Shown in pieces: positions 6,367-14,369 of a stretch of 23,143 nt of DNA. The notes under the pieces were generated by a model. It was given only the letters and a program-made list of their open reading frames with translations, was not told where the DNA came from and made no database searches. The stretch is from positions 3,852-26,994 of the forward strand of contig DMPB01000017.1 in NCBI GenBank assembly GCA_003456175.1, written 5' to 3'. Positions within the stretch are counted from its first letter, which is position 1. Every line of letters starts with the position of its first letter. The translations under genes and the position numbers were made by a program. The DNA comes from Chitinophagaceae bacterium (GTDB lineage: Bacteria > Bacteroidota > Bacteroidia > Chitinophagales > Chitinophagaceae).

Positions 6367-8457
6367 TTATTTTTTGGTGGAAAGTTGCCATCTAATTCCT
6401 ACAAACCAGCGCCTAGCTTGTAACGGTGCGTAGTTGTAATTGGGGTCGAACGTGCCTCCGGCGGGGTTTAATTGTGCATTACCAAAAGTATTGTTTGGAT
6501 CTTTATCGAAGGGGTCGGCTGGTCTTATAATTGGGAACTGAGGTAAGAAATTAAAGATGTTTTTAACCCCAGTATACAACTGCCATTGTTGCCACTTTTT
6601 AGTTACTTGTAGGTTCCACAAGCTGTAGGCAGGACTACGTTCGGGGCGTGGGTCATTTTCAATAATAGGCAAGTACATTCTATCGGTATAGTTGGCTGTA
6701 ACATCGAATGTTGTTCGCCATGGTGCTATATCGTAAGATGCTGTTAACGTGCCCGTTAAAGGAGGTGTTTGTATAATGGCAAGGCGTTCAGTTTTACCCG
6801 TAAGGGCATTTTTTTCTTTTTGAAATGCTTCAACCCAAGTAATGCCAGCACTAATGCGTAGCGGCACTGCAAAACTGGTGGTGGTGTTCAAACTAAACCC
6901 TCTACTTACCGCGTTACCATTGAGATTGTTATAAATAACCTCGTTATCGTTAGTGAAGTAATCGGCGATGATTTTATTGGTAAAATGATTGTAAAAAAGG
7001 CTAACATCAATAGTTGTGTGTACCCCTCTTGTATGCAAATGGGTACTATAATTCATGTTGATATTAAAGCTTTTTTCGGGTGCTAAAGCTTCGGTAATTA
7101 CTACCCTTCGGGCACCGGTATAGGCTGCATGATCTTCACTAAATACATTTACTACACGAAAGCCGTTACCAACACCTAAACGTAATGTATGCCGATCGTT
7201 TAGCTTTAATTTATAATTGATTCGGGGAGCAGTGATGAATCCGTGAGCCGGATGATGATCTACACGTATGCCAGTTACCAGTTGTTGCTGCTTACCAAGG
7301 GTACTTTCGTTCTGCACAAACACGCCAGGCAACCATGTACGTTGTGGTTGATTCTGAGGTTGTGTAAGGCTTCCATTGGTTGTAATACCAGTGTTATCAT
7401 CGTACCAAGTATAGCGTAAGGTAGTACCGGCCAGTAATTGTTGGTTCCGATGCCATTGCTTATCCCAAAAGAGTTGTGCAAATGCAATATGCTGCGTAGC
7501 CACATAAGGTACATTACCATATACCGAGTTTTGCCCGTGGAAGTTATAACTCCACTGCAAGTTAATTTTCTCATTATTGATGGGCAACTGATACAAACCC
7601 AATAACTCTATCCGATTGGTATAAATGCTTTCGCCATACACCACATCGCCACCTCTGTATTTTGGCTGCCACTGTGTTTGTCCGCCCCAACGATCTTCAT
7701 ATACATAGCGAGCTACCAAGCTTGCGGCTCGCTGTTGTTGTCGCCCCCATGTTATTTTCTGAAAAACTGAGGTTCTATTTTGTAACGTAACATCGGTAAA
7801 GCCATCGTTATTAATATCCCAAATACGATTGAAATTAAAATGATTGAAACCTGTTAATACGTGAGTACGCTTGCCCCAACGGTAGGCTGCACTTATGTCG
7901 ATGTTATTTTCACCATAACTCGTACTACTAATATCAGTACTAAGTTGTGGTGCTTTGAGTGGACTCTTAGTAATAATATTAATTACGCCTGCTACGGCCT
8001 CGCTACCGTATAACGTACTAAATGGCCCCTTTACAATTTCTACACGTTCTATCATGCTGTTTGGGATGCCATTGTAACCATATACGGTACCTAATGCGCT
8101 AACAATAGGCATACCATCAATGGTTACCATTGTGTACGGCCCTTCTAAGCCATTCATGCGAATTTCGCCGGTATTGCAAACATTACAAGTTAACTGTGGC
8201 CTAACACCGTTCACCATTTCTAACGCTTGAAACAAACTTGTAGATGGATTTTTTTGAAAATAATTGGCCTGATACACTTCTACTGCTACCGGACTGGCAG
8301 CTAGCTTACCCGGCCGCATAGTGCCTGTTACCACTACTTGCTCTAAATGGGCACTATCCCAACGATAGGTAGAATCTTGTAATTGCTGTTGCGCCGATAC
8401 AGTTGTTGCGAGGCCGAAAAACAACACAATTCCAAAATTTTTGCAACATTGTTTCAT
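6367..8457 (-). CDS. TonB-dependent outer-membrane receptor
   Basis: A 696-residue receptor that would import a scarce ligand across the outer membrane using TonB energy. Residues 1-22 are a signal peptide ending at VSA. The TonB-box/plug start EQVVVTGT is at 39-46. The plug follows, with LTCNVCNTGEIRMNGLEGP (from about 89), TMVTIDGMPIV, a VEIVKGP-type stretch and LYGSEAVAGVINIITK. The remainder is a 22-strand barrel ending in aromatic WFVGIRWQL. The usual Bacteroidota CarboxypepD_reg-like N-terminal domain is absent, and there is no SusD partner, so this is a metal/siderophore/vitamin-type rather than a glycan-type receptor. A C91xxC94 pair in the plug hints at metal or a disulfide. The ligand cannot be read from the sequence. 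Divergent from rsmA. Confidence 0.9.
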   Translation of the reverse strand: MKQCCKNFGIVLFFGLATTVSAQQQLQDSTYRWDSAHLEQVVVTGTMRPGKLAASPVAVEVYQANYFQKNPSTSLFQALEMVNGVRPQLTCNVCNTGEIRMNGLEGPYTMVTIDGMPIVSALGTVYGYNGIPNSMIERVEIVKGPFSTLYGSEAVAGVINIITKSPLKAPQLSTDISSTSYGENNIDISAAYRWGKRTHVLTGFNHFNFNRIWDINNDGFTDVTLQNRTSVFQKITWGRQQQRAASLVARYVYEDRWGGQTQWQPKYRGGDVVYGESIYTNRIELLGLYQLPINNEKINLQWSYNFHGQNSVYGNVPYVATQHIAFAQLFWDKQWHRNQQLLAGTTLRYTWYDDNTGITTNGSLTQPQNQPQRTWLPGVFVQNESTLGKQQQLVTGIRVDHHPAHGFITAPRINYKLKLNDRHTLRLGVGNGFRVVNVFSEDHAAYTGARRVVITEALAPEKSFNINMNYSTHLHTRGVHTTIDVSLFYNHFTNKIIADYFTNDNEVIYNNLNGNAVSRGFSLNTTTSFAVPLRISAGITWVEAFQKEKNALTGKTERLAIIQTPPLTGTLTASYDIAPWRTTFDVTANYTDRMYLPIIENDPRPERSPAYSLWNLQVTKKWQQWQLYTGVKNIFNFLPQFPIIRPADPFDKDPNNTFGNAQLNPAGGTFDPNYNYAPLQARRWFVGIRWQLSTKK

Positions 8458-8461
8458 TTTT

Positions 8462-8494
8462 CAAAAATACATTATCAATACAACAGCAAAAATA
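8462..8494 (-). promoter_or_regulatory. Candidate promoters for the TonB receptor gene
   Basis: The minus strand has two TATTTTTG boxes, at 8487-8494 and 8462-8469. The TTTG of the first lies 17 bases before the second, so it could act as its -33 element. The nearer box is only 4 bases from the ATG and would give a leaderless mRNA; the farther one a leader of about 20 bases. Confidence 0.45.
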
Positions 8495-8571
8495 TATTTT
8501 TAGGCGAGTCTAAAAATAAAATTATTATACCCAAAAAATATAACAACCGAACACTAAAAAATAGCATCCCT

Positions 8572-8585
8572 ATTTACCGTAAGGT
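8572..8585 (+). repeat. 14-base repeat, A-type copy in the rsmA promoter region
   Basis: An exact ATTTACCGTAAGGT ends 6 bases before the putative rsmA -7 box, covering the region where the -33 element would lie. Confidence 0.8.
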
Positions 8586-8591
8586 GTACTG

Positions 8592-8599
8592 TATTTTTG
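8592..8599 (+). promoter_or_regulatory. Probable -7 box for rsmA
   Basis: TATTTTTG matches TAnnTTTG exactly. Its last base is 7 bases before the rsmA ATG at 8606, so transcription would begin at or next to the start codon. No clear TTG is seen at -33; the repeat copy occupies that place. Confidence 0.55.
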
Positions 8600-8605
8600 C
8601 CCCAC

Positions 8606-9391
8606 ATGCAATACACACTCAAAAAGCAACTAGGGCAGCATTTTTTAAAAGATGAGCAACTGTGCCAGCAAATTGTGGCAGCTACTAAAACTGCTATGCA
8701 AGAACATCAGTTACAGCAGTTGGTAGAGGTAGGGCCGGGTGCAGGTGCCATTACAAAATACCTCCATCGGTTAGAAGGCATCAATTTTAAGGCCATTGAG
8801 TTAGATGCTGAGAAGGTGGCTTACTTACAACACACGTACCCTGTGTTAAACGACAAACTAATTCATGAAAGCATTTTAGATACTGCTCCACCCTTTGAAG
8901 GAGCCTTTGCGGTAGTTGGCAACTTTCCTTACAATATTTCGAGTCAAATTTTGTTTCGCATGCTCGATTGGCGAAACCAAGTACCCACAATTGTAGGTAT
9001 GTTTCAAAAAGAGGTAGCACAACGTGTGGCAGCTTCGGCCGGTAGCAAAGTATATGGCGTAATTAGCGTGTTGCTGCAAGCTTACTTTGACATCACCTAT
9101 TTGTTCGACGTACCACCACAAGCGTTTAATCCGCCTCCTAAGGTAATGAGTGGCGTTATTGTGTTACATCGAAAAGCAGCGGTGCCTCATTTTTATAGCG
9201 ACAAAGCATTCAACACCTTAGTAAAAATGGCTTTTAACCAGCGTCGTAAAACTTTACGCAATGCTACACGTAGTCTTTTCGCACCAGAAGTATTAGCGCA
9301 GCCCATTTTTGAAAAGCGAGCAGAGCAGTTAACGGTTGCCGATTTTGCCGATCTTACCCATCACATGTTGTTGGCCAAGGCCAACAAGTAA
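8606..9391 (+). CDS. rsmA: 16S rRNA (adenine1518-N6/adenine1519-N6)-dimethyltransferase
   Basis: RsmA (KsgA) dimethylates two adjacent adenines in the 3' hairpin of 16S rRNA late in small-subunit assembly, using SAM. The N-terminus KKQLGQHFLKD is the family's RNA-contact start. The SAM loop EVGPGAGAIT is at 41-50. The catalytic motif, usually NLPY, is NFPY (106-109) inside GNFPYNISSQ. MFQKEVAQR and AFNPPPKVMSGVI, both conserved, follow, then the small C-terminal helical domain (FNQRRKTLRN). An in-frame TTG at 8597 would add three residues, but it is inside the promoter box, so I use ATG 8606, giving 261 residues, a normal length. Kasugamycin resistance is the known phenotype of loss. Confidence 0.95.
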   Translation: MQYTLKKQLGQHFLKDEQLCQQIVAATKTAMQEHQLQQLVEVGPGAGAITKYLHRLEGINFKAIELDAEKVAYLQHTYPVLNDKLIHESILDTAPPFEGAFAVVGNFPYNISSQILFRMLDWRNQVPTIVGMFQKEVAQRVAASAGSKVYGVISVLLQAYFDITYLFDVPPQAFNPPPKVMSGVIVLHRKAAVPHFYSDKAFNTLVKMAFNQRRKTLRNATRSLFAPEVLAQPIFEKRAEQLTVADFADLTHHMLLAKANK

Positions 9392-9469
9392 ATATGTATT
9401 TATAGTGAACTTAGTGCAGGTGGCAGCTTCGTTGCGTCGCACACTTGTACCTATTAACGTTACTCAGCT

Positions 9470-10396
9470 ATGTTAAAAAAAGTAATTATTACCGCACCTG
9501 TACACGAATGGCTGCCGCAACACCTACATTCAAAAGGCTACGAAATTGTATATCAACCTGCTATCACTTATAATGAGTTACTAGCAATAATTGGTGATGC
9601 TTGCGGACTTATTGTAACCACGCGGCTTACCATTGACCAACCTATGATTGATGCTGCTAATAACCTACAATGGATTGGCCGATTAGGTAGTGGTATGGAA
9701 CTCATTGATGTTAGTTATGCCCATAGTAAAGGCATACGATGCGAAAGCAGTCCTGAAGGCAATCGTAATGCAGTTGCCGAACATGCATTGGGTATGCTAC
9801 TTGGGCTTATGCGAAACATTCCAAAAAGTTTTGCTGAAGTGCAACAGCAGCAATGGCTACGTAACGAAAACAGAGGCATAGAACTAAGCGGTAAAACAGT
9901 TGGTATTATTGGTTATGGAAATACAGGAAGTGCTTTTGCCAAATTACTACAGCCCTTCGGCGTTACTGTATTAGCCCACGACCTTTACAAAAGCGATTTT
10001 GCCAACAGTTACATCCGCGAAAGTGCATTAGCACAAATAGCACGTTATGCCGATGTGGTAAGCTTGCACCTACCCTTAACACCTAACACAAAGCACTATG
10101 CCAACGAAGCTTTTTTTAACAGCTTAGAACGTTGCCCTTATTTCATTAGTACTTGTCGTGGTAAGGTTACTGATACAGCAGCCTTAATACACGCCTTACG
10201 GCAAAAGCAAATTGCTGGTGCAGCATTAGATGTACTTGAGAATGAAAAACTTACCACCTATACTCCTTTAGAAACAGAGCAATTACAATGGTTAAGTACA
10301 CAAACGAATGTAATAATTACACCACATATTGCAGGCTACACCCATGAAGCTTATTTATTGATGGCGCAAGTAGTAGTAGAGAAGTTAGGGTTATAA
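9470..10396 (+). CDS. D-isomer-specific 2-hydroxyacid dehydrogenase (NAD-binding)
   Basis: A 308-residue cytosolic oxidoreductase of the D-2-hydroxyacid dehydrogenase family (phosphoglycerate, hydroxypyruvate, lactate and glycerate dehydrogenases). The NAD-binding loop GYGNTG is at 148-153 after KTVGII. The expected catalytic trio is visible: Arg230 in STCRGKV, Glu259 in DVLENEK and His286 in TPHIAGYT. The N-terminal half is the substrate domain, with the [10 protein letters not shown] turn near 71-80. It lacks the C-terminal ACT domain of long SerA proteins. The substrate is not clear: SerA-like (3-phosphoglycerate) is possible, but no serC neighbour is present. It carries a copy of the 14-base repeat inside the coding region. 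Confidence 0.88.
   Translation: MLKKVIITAPVHEWLPQHLHSKGYEIVYQPAITYNELLAIIGDACGLIVTTRLTIDQPMIDAANNLQWIGRLGSGMELIDVSYAHSKGIRCESSPEGNRNAVAEHALGMLLGLMRNIPKSFAEVQQQQWLRNENRGIELSGKTVGIIGYGNTGSAFAKLLQPFGVTVLAHDLYKSDFANSYIRESALAQIARYADVVSLHLPLTPNTKHYANEAFFNSLERCPYFISTCRGKVTDTAALIHALRQKQIAGAALDVLENEKLTTYTPLETEQLQWLSTQTNVIITPHIAGYTHEAYLLMAQVVVEKLGL
10193..10206 (-). repeat. G-type repeat copy inside the dehydrogenase gene
   Basis: The plus strand reads GCCTTACGGCAAAA, the reverse of TTTTGCCGTAAGGC. It differs from the G-type consensus only at the first base and encodes ALRQK. It may be a chance match in coding sequence. Confidence 0.4.
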
Positions 10397-10401
10397 AGTA
10401 A

Positions 10402-10409
10402 TATATTTG
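10402..10409 (+). promoter_or_regulatory. Probable -7 box for the WYL regulator gene
   Basis: TATATTTG fits TAnnTTTG exactly and ends 16 bases before the ATG at 10426, implying a leader of about 10 bases. A good -33 TTG is not visible. Confidence 0.5.
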
Positions 10410-10425
10410 TTTTGATTTATTACTT

Positions 10426-11442
10426 ATGGCAGACGCACTTGAAAGATTGTTAGGATTATACAACAGATTGAGAAGAGGACCTCTCACCATTGAAACAGCA
10501 GCACTTTGGGCACAAAATAATGGGCTCAACATCAGTAAAAGGCAACTTTACCGTGATCTTTCTAAATTAGCATCGCTACATCTTTCTAACCATGAACATA
10601 TCATTGAAGATATTGGAGAAAAAGGTATAAAAATATGGCGATTAGCAACAACAGATGCAGACAGTACCAAGCTAACGCAACGTGATTTACACAGCTTTTA
10701 TTTGATGAAAGCTTTTATACCAACCTGTGTTTATGAAAATCGTAAAAAATTTTTTGAAAAACTAGAAAAGTGGTTCTATAAGAGTGTACATAAAAGTAAT
10801 TTTCAAATTATACCAGAAATTAATGACCGTACCTTAGCAATCAAAGATTATTGGAATTGGAATACAACTGCTTCTGAAGATGCGTTATTAGATGAACTGA
10901 TTTGGGCCATTGAACAGCGCAAGAAAATTCGCATAACATACCTAAAGGTGAACAACTATACAACTTTCAAGCATCAACTGTTTGTAAATGAATGGCTCAT
11001 ACCTATGCAAGTACTCTTTTGCACAGGTAAAATATACCTGGCTTGTGTAACCGAAAAGGAACAAAAATTAATCTGCTACACGCTACATAAGGAACTACAA
11101 GTGGAAATTGGTAGCGAACGCTATAAACATGCTGATTATACAGTTAAGTACAACCAACAATTAATCTCGCAGTTCGGGCTTGGAGCTAGCCTTGATGATG
11201 GTACTATACACAATATTGAATTAAGAGTTATAACCCCTTACGCCCAAGATATTATGGAGTACATGCAGCTCCATTCTAGTCAACGCTGGGAAAGAGAAAA
11301 CAAGGAATGGTATCGCTTGCACTTAACATGTGAAATCAACCACCAATTATTATTCTGGATATGTGGTGGTGCAGACTCGGTAGAAGTAATACAACCTAAA
11401 ATATTGAAAGAACTAGTACAAAAAGGCGGGGTAAATAGATAG
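10426..11442 (+). CDS. WYL-domain transcriptional regulator
   Basis: A 338-residue regulator. Residues about 4-65 are a winged helix-turn-helix (LERLLGLYNRLRRGPLTIETA, then ISKRQLYRDLSKL, then the wing IEDIGEKGIKIW). A linker follows, then a WYL-type domain (about 140-230: LLDELIWAIEQRKKIRITYL, VNEWLIPMQVLFCTGKIYLAC), in which the family's W-Y-L triad is replaced by K-I-Y-L. The C-terminal extension (about 250-335) is the usual WCX domain. WYL domains bind ligands, in some cases nucleic acid, and many such regulators control stress or defence genes. It has its own promoter box and converges on the accessory block, of which it marks the left edge. Its targets are unknown. Confidence 0.82.
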   Translation: MADALERLLGLYNRLRRGPLTIETAALWAQNNGLNISKRQLYRDLSKLASLHLSNHEHIIEDIGEKGIKIWRLATTDADSTKLTQRDLHSFYLMKAFIPTCVYENRKKFFEKLEKWFYKSVHKSNFQIIPEINDRTLAIKDYWNWNTTASEDALLDELIWAIEQRKKIRITYLKVNNYTTFKHQLFVNEWLIPMQVLFCTGKIYLACVTEKEQKLICYTLHKELQVEIGSERYKHADYTVKYNQQLISQFGLGASLDDGTIHNIELRVITPYAQDIMEYMQLHSSQRWERENKEWYRLHLTCEINHQLLFWICGGADSVEVIQPKILKELVQKGGVNR

Positions 11443-11473
11443 GCAACCCTGAATAGTCAGAAATTACCACTTA

Positions 11474-12175
11474 CTATTCGCCACAATAAAACACATACTC
11501 GAATTTGATTTTTTTTGTTGTCGGTATCATCTTATAGCGACAACGATAACACGGCTCTATTAACCAAACTGCAGATCCCATATTACCAGTGTATCCTTCA
11601 TCTTTAGGGTAATAATTTGCCTTCAACGATTTTAACTGCTTCTGAATATCAGCTACTGATGCACCCTCAACATAATACTCAATTTTAGCTACTGTTTTGT
11701 AATTACTGTTATAGTGAATTTTAGTACCAGTAATTAGTCTTTCAATAATGTATTTACCGTTGTTCTCCTTATCTTCTGATATTTTATAACCTTTAGGCTT
11801 GTTTTTTATTATTTCTTCGTACAAAGAGGCAAATTCATTACTAAATAATGCAACAGGATCTAATACCTTATTTTGGTAACTTTTTAGCCAATCTAAATAT
11901 TTATTAATTAAATATATCTTTTTAAACAAAGCACTTTTAATCGGACTTCTTTTGTTGGTAGCCTTATCAACCCAATAACCGTCTTCTTGTCCATTGAACT
12001 CTGGAAATTTACTACTTATATTTTTTAATTTATCTTTATTTGAAAGTAAATTATCATAAACAAATACATCATAAAATGAGCCAATAAATTCTCCAGTAGC
12101 AAAACGTGGAGATCGGAAATCTGCTGATGTTAAGATAATCAATTCTTCTTCAGCATCCCCATCTATATTCTTCAT
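11474..12175 (-). CDS. C-terminal part of a split secreted protein
   Basis: A 233-residue frame without its own signal peptide. It opens MKNIDGDAEEELIILTS, which looks like an internal beta strand with an acidic Asp-x-Asp loop, not a protein start. FGQ-like and DGYW turns follow, then a helical stretch (SALFKKIYLINKYLDWLKSYQNK) and a C-terminal part with CYRCRYKM near the end. The ATG at 12175 shares its A with the TGA of the upstream frame (TGATG). Two readings are possible: translational coupling of two genes, or one gene broken by a frameshift. I favour the second, because adding one T to the TTTT run just before would join the frames without a break and place this part after the upstream signal peptide. 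No function recognised. Confidence 0.6.
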   Translation of the reverse strand: MKNIDGDAEEELIILTSADFRSPRFATGEFIGSFYDVFVYDNLLSNKDKLKNISSKFPEFNGQEDGYWVDKATNKRSPIKSALFKKIYLINKYLDWLKSYQNKVLDPVALFSNEFASLYEEIIKNKPKGYKISEDKENNGKYIIERLITGTKIHYNSNYKTVAKIEYYVEGASVADIQKQLKSLKANYYPKDEGYTGNMGSAVWLIEPCYRCRYKMIPTTKKIKFEYVFYCGE

Positions 12176-12495
12176 CAAAATAGATTCGATTTTTTAAGAG
12201 TTTCCCCACCAGGTGTGAAAATGGTATCAACTATATTTTTTTTATACTCACTATTAGAAACGGGCATTAAAATACATACAATATAGTCTCCCGCACCGTC
12301 AGCTCTAACACCGTAAATGATTGGATTCTGAGATTGATTTGAAACTCTTCCAAACTTTAATATGTCTACCTCACTTAATTTCTGGGTTCGTTTTACAAAT
12401 TGCTCAGCACTTTCGCCACTATTAATTTTAAAAGTTTGCGACTTAACGTATATCATTAAGATTGAAAAGAATAAAAGTAGTAATGTTTTTTTCAT
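12175..12495 (-). CDS. N-terminal part of a split secreted protein
   Basis: A 106-residue frame that starts with a clean signal peptide (MKKTLLLLFFSILMIYVKSQ). SGESAEQFVKRTQKL and a beta-rich segment ending DTIFTPGGETLKKSNLF follow before the TGA. Bacteroidota secreted proteins of this kind, as I recall them, run on from an IDTIY...GG strand into an acidic D-x-D loop, which is exactly what the next frame provides. It therefore looks like the front third of a protein of about 340 residues, exported to the periplasm. It is the last minus-strand unit before the WYL gene. Confidence 0.6.
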   Translation of the reverse strand: MKKTLLLLFFSILMIYVKSQTFKINSGESAEQFVKRTQKLSEVDILKFGRVSNQSQNPIIYGVRADGAGDYIVCILMPVSNSEYKKNIVDTIFTPGGETLKKSNLF

Positions 12496-12639
12496 TTTAA
12501 CTTATTCAGTTTTATGCGTAGAAAATATATTTCTCAATTACATCTATATTCAGTTATACACTATATAAAACATAATCACTCTAATTGGTCTCTACATTAA
12601 TCAATAAAAATCTATTATTATTTTATACTTCTCAAGAAC

Positions 12640-13026
12640 TTATTCTCTCTTTGCTGGGTCATCCCAAACGAAGATATTTCCACTTCCGTCAACAACACAC
12701 CATTCACCGTCAACTTTCTTGTATTCTAACTTGTATGGTGGTTGCCCATCACTGAAATTAGAATTGATGGTACTACCGTCAATACTGAATATACCTGTTC
12801 TATGTATATGTCCAACAGGAGAACCATGGTCATAAAAGATTTGATTATAATTAAGAAAATTATCACTCTTACCATAAGTGTTACCAAAAGAGTATGCTAT
12901 CGATGCATCCTTAGACATCCATGTTTTCCCTATTGGGCTGTTTGAATCTCCACTTTTAACAATAAAAAATAGAATAATGGCAACCGCCCACCACCACTTT
13001 TTTAGATTTTCTTTAAAACTGTGCAT
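12640..13026 (-). CDS. Hypothetical protein with one membrane segment
   Basis: A 128-residue protein with no family I recognise. The frame is open from a TTG at 13047, but the ATG at 13026 (MHSFKENLKKWWWAV) is the better start: a basic N-terminus followed by one hydrophobic segment, WWWAVAIILFFIVKS (about 12-26). This is either an uncleaved anchor or a signal peptide. The rest is polar and beta-like, with aromatic and Gly-rich turns (GKTWMSKDAS, GHIHRTGIFSIDG, YKKVDGEWCVVDGSGN), in the style of small lipocalin-like or META-type domains, though I cannot confirm either. It stands alone, with long AT-rich spacers on both sides, one of which may hold gene remains. Confidence 0.55.
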   Translation of the reverse strand: MHSFKENLKKWWWAVAIILFFIVKSGDSNSPIGKTWMSKDASIAYSFGNTYGKSDNFLNYNQIFYDHGSPVGHIHRTGIFSIDGSTINSNFSDGQPPYKLEYKKVDGEWCVVDGSGNIFVWDDPAKRE

Positions 13027-13047
13027 ATACTTCTGGTTTAGTAGCAA

Positions 13048-13425
13048 TATTCTTAAAATGTAGTTTGATTGCTATGGCCATTCTATTGCAAATAACTTAT
13101 TGGTTTAATACTTGTATCAAGCTCCGTATCTTTAATTTCTACAACGTCAGATCAATTTAATGTATAGCAATATCGTCATTACTTGATCCATCAACATCTT
13201 ACCGAAGCTGAGAATAGGTGACAATTACTTTCTGAGTTTTATGTCAGATATTTACAGTTGTATCTTTCAGCCTGTTACAAAAGCTCAACGTAGATTTGTT
13301 GTTCGACTTTAGAGGAACTGAAGAATGGTAATCCGACTTGCTGGGACAAAAGTTGATTTTTCTCTATTGCCCGAACTTCAAGCCACAGATACCTCATTAT
13401 TCTATGCTGGTATTGTACTTCGTGT
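13048..13425. other. Stretch of about 380 bases without an intact gene
   Basis: It holds no intact gene that I can support. On the plus strand two short open runs are visible next to each other: one ending LLQKLNVDLLFDFRGTEEW before a stop near 13334, and an ATG frame at 13325-13441 of 38 codons, which begins MVIRLAGTKVDFSLLPELQ. They could be remains of decayed coding sequence or part of a repeated non-coding element. The right end overlaps the end of the operon gene that starts at 14364. No clear terminator is seen for that operon. Confidence 0.4.
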
Positions 13426-14364
13426 CTATCGAATTATGTAATTATAAACTACTTTAGGTCTATTTTTATAATAGGTTATTGCTACGTCCTTAATTGCATT
13501 GATTCGCATTTTTTCCAAAGCGACTTGGTCATTATAAATCTTCATTTGCAAGGCAAGTTGTCTTTTTTGCTCTGCATCAATTTTGCTTTCAATCTTTTTT
13601 ATTATGGCTTGAGCATCTTTAAAACAAGTAGATGATGGATCTATTAGCTTTAAGGTTTCTAATGCTTGTGAATAATCATTATTTGTTACACTTATGTTTA
13701 CATCGTGTAACAGAGCCTTACATTTTTGATTTTGGTAAGATTTATAAACCTCAACTGATTTATCCTGTACTTTAGTATAACAAGAAACTTCTTCTGGCAC
13801 TGACATTAATAGTCCTAATGCTTGTTCAAAGTCTTGTTTTTTTACAAGACTTTCTGACTTTGCAATTATGTCCGAGCATTTGCTCTCATAATATTTAATA
13901 ATCTTGCTTTTGCCTGTTTCTACAAATGTTTTAAAGTCATTGTCGTTTATGTCAATTTTCGATATAGCATTTGTAATTGCAGTTAATTTGCTACTTCCAC
14001 TACCACTTATTGTCTTACTTATAGATGAAAAAAGAACATTATTTTCAACTTGCTTTATAAAAAGGCTTAATTCACTTTTAATAACGATTATGTTTTGCAT
14101 ACCACCTTCTACAACATTGTTTTCATAAATAGCAAATTGGGGATAAATCACGAAGCTATTATTATTACCACTTACACCAATACCTGAATTAGTAACTATT
14201 TGCATAATTTTTGTTTCCAGTTTTGATAGTTGAGATGCTTCTAATCCATCTACATTTTCTGGCATAATAACAGACAATGAAATTTTACCAATTTCCGATA
14301 TAGATTGGGCTTTTACAAATTGACAAACTACACAAATTGTAATAACTAAAAATATTTTTTTCAT
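13426..14364 (-). CDS. Secreted protein with CsgG-like N-terminal part and TPR-like repeats
   Basis: A 312-residue exported protein and the last gene of the csgG-like operon. Residues 1-19 are a signal peptide (ending VKAQ). Residues about 25-160 alternate strands and helices (LSVIMPENVDG, LETKIMQIVTNSGIGV, NIIVIKSELSLFIKQVEN, KTISGSGSSKLTAITNAISKI), a pattern resembling the CsgG/TolB-N type of fold. Two helical-hairpin repeats follow, KKQDFEQALGLLMSVP and TNNDYSQALETLKLID, each with a Cys shortly after, like TPR units. The C-terminus is a basic coiled coil (about 258-300). The start is 5 bases from the stop of the DUF6175-like gene. I know no functional data; an envelope adaptor or scaffold role is inferred from the neighbours. 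Confidence 0.65.
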   Translation of the reverse strand: MKKIFLVITICVVCQFVKAQSISEIGKISLSVIMPENVDGLEASQLSKLETKIMQIVTNSGIGVSGNNNSFVIYPQFAIYENNVVEGGMQNIIVIKSELSLFIKQVENNVLFSSISKTISGSGSSKLTAITNAISKIDINDNDFKTFVETGKSKIIKYYESKCSDIIAKSESLVKKQDFEQALGLLMSVPEEVSCYTKVQDKSVEVYKSYQNQKCKALLHDVNISVTNNDYSQALETLKLIDPSSTCFKDAQAIIKKIESKIDAEQKRQLALQMKIYNDQVALEKMRINAIKDVAITYYKNRPKVVYNYIIR

Positions 14365-14369
14365 TATTT

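Noticed and set aside
6781..6812. CCCGTAAGGG in the TonB receptor gene as another repeat copy
   Set aside because: It lacks the ATTT and the spacing of the consensus, lies in coding sequence and is likely chance.
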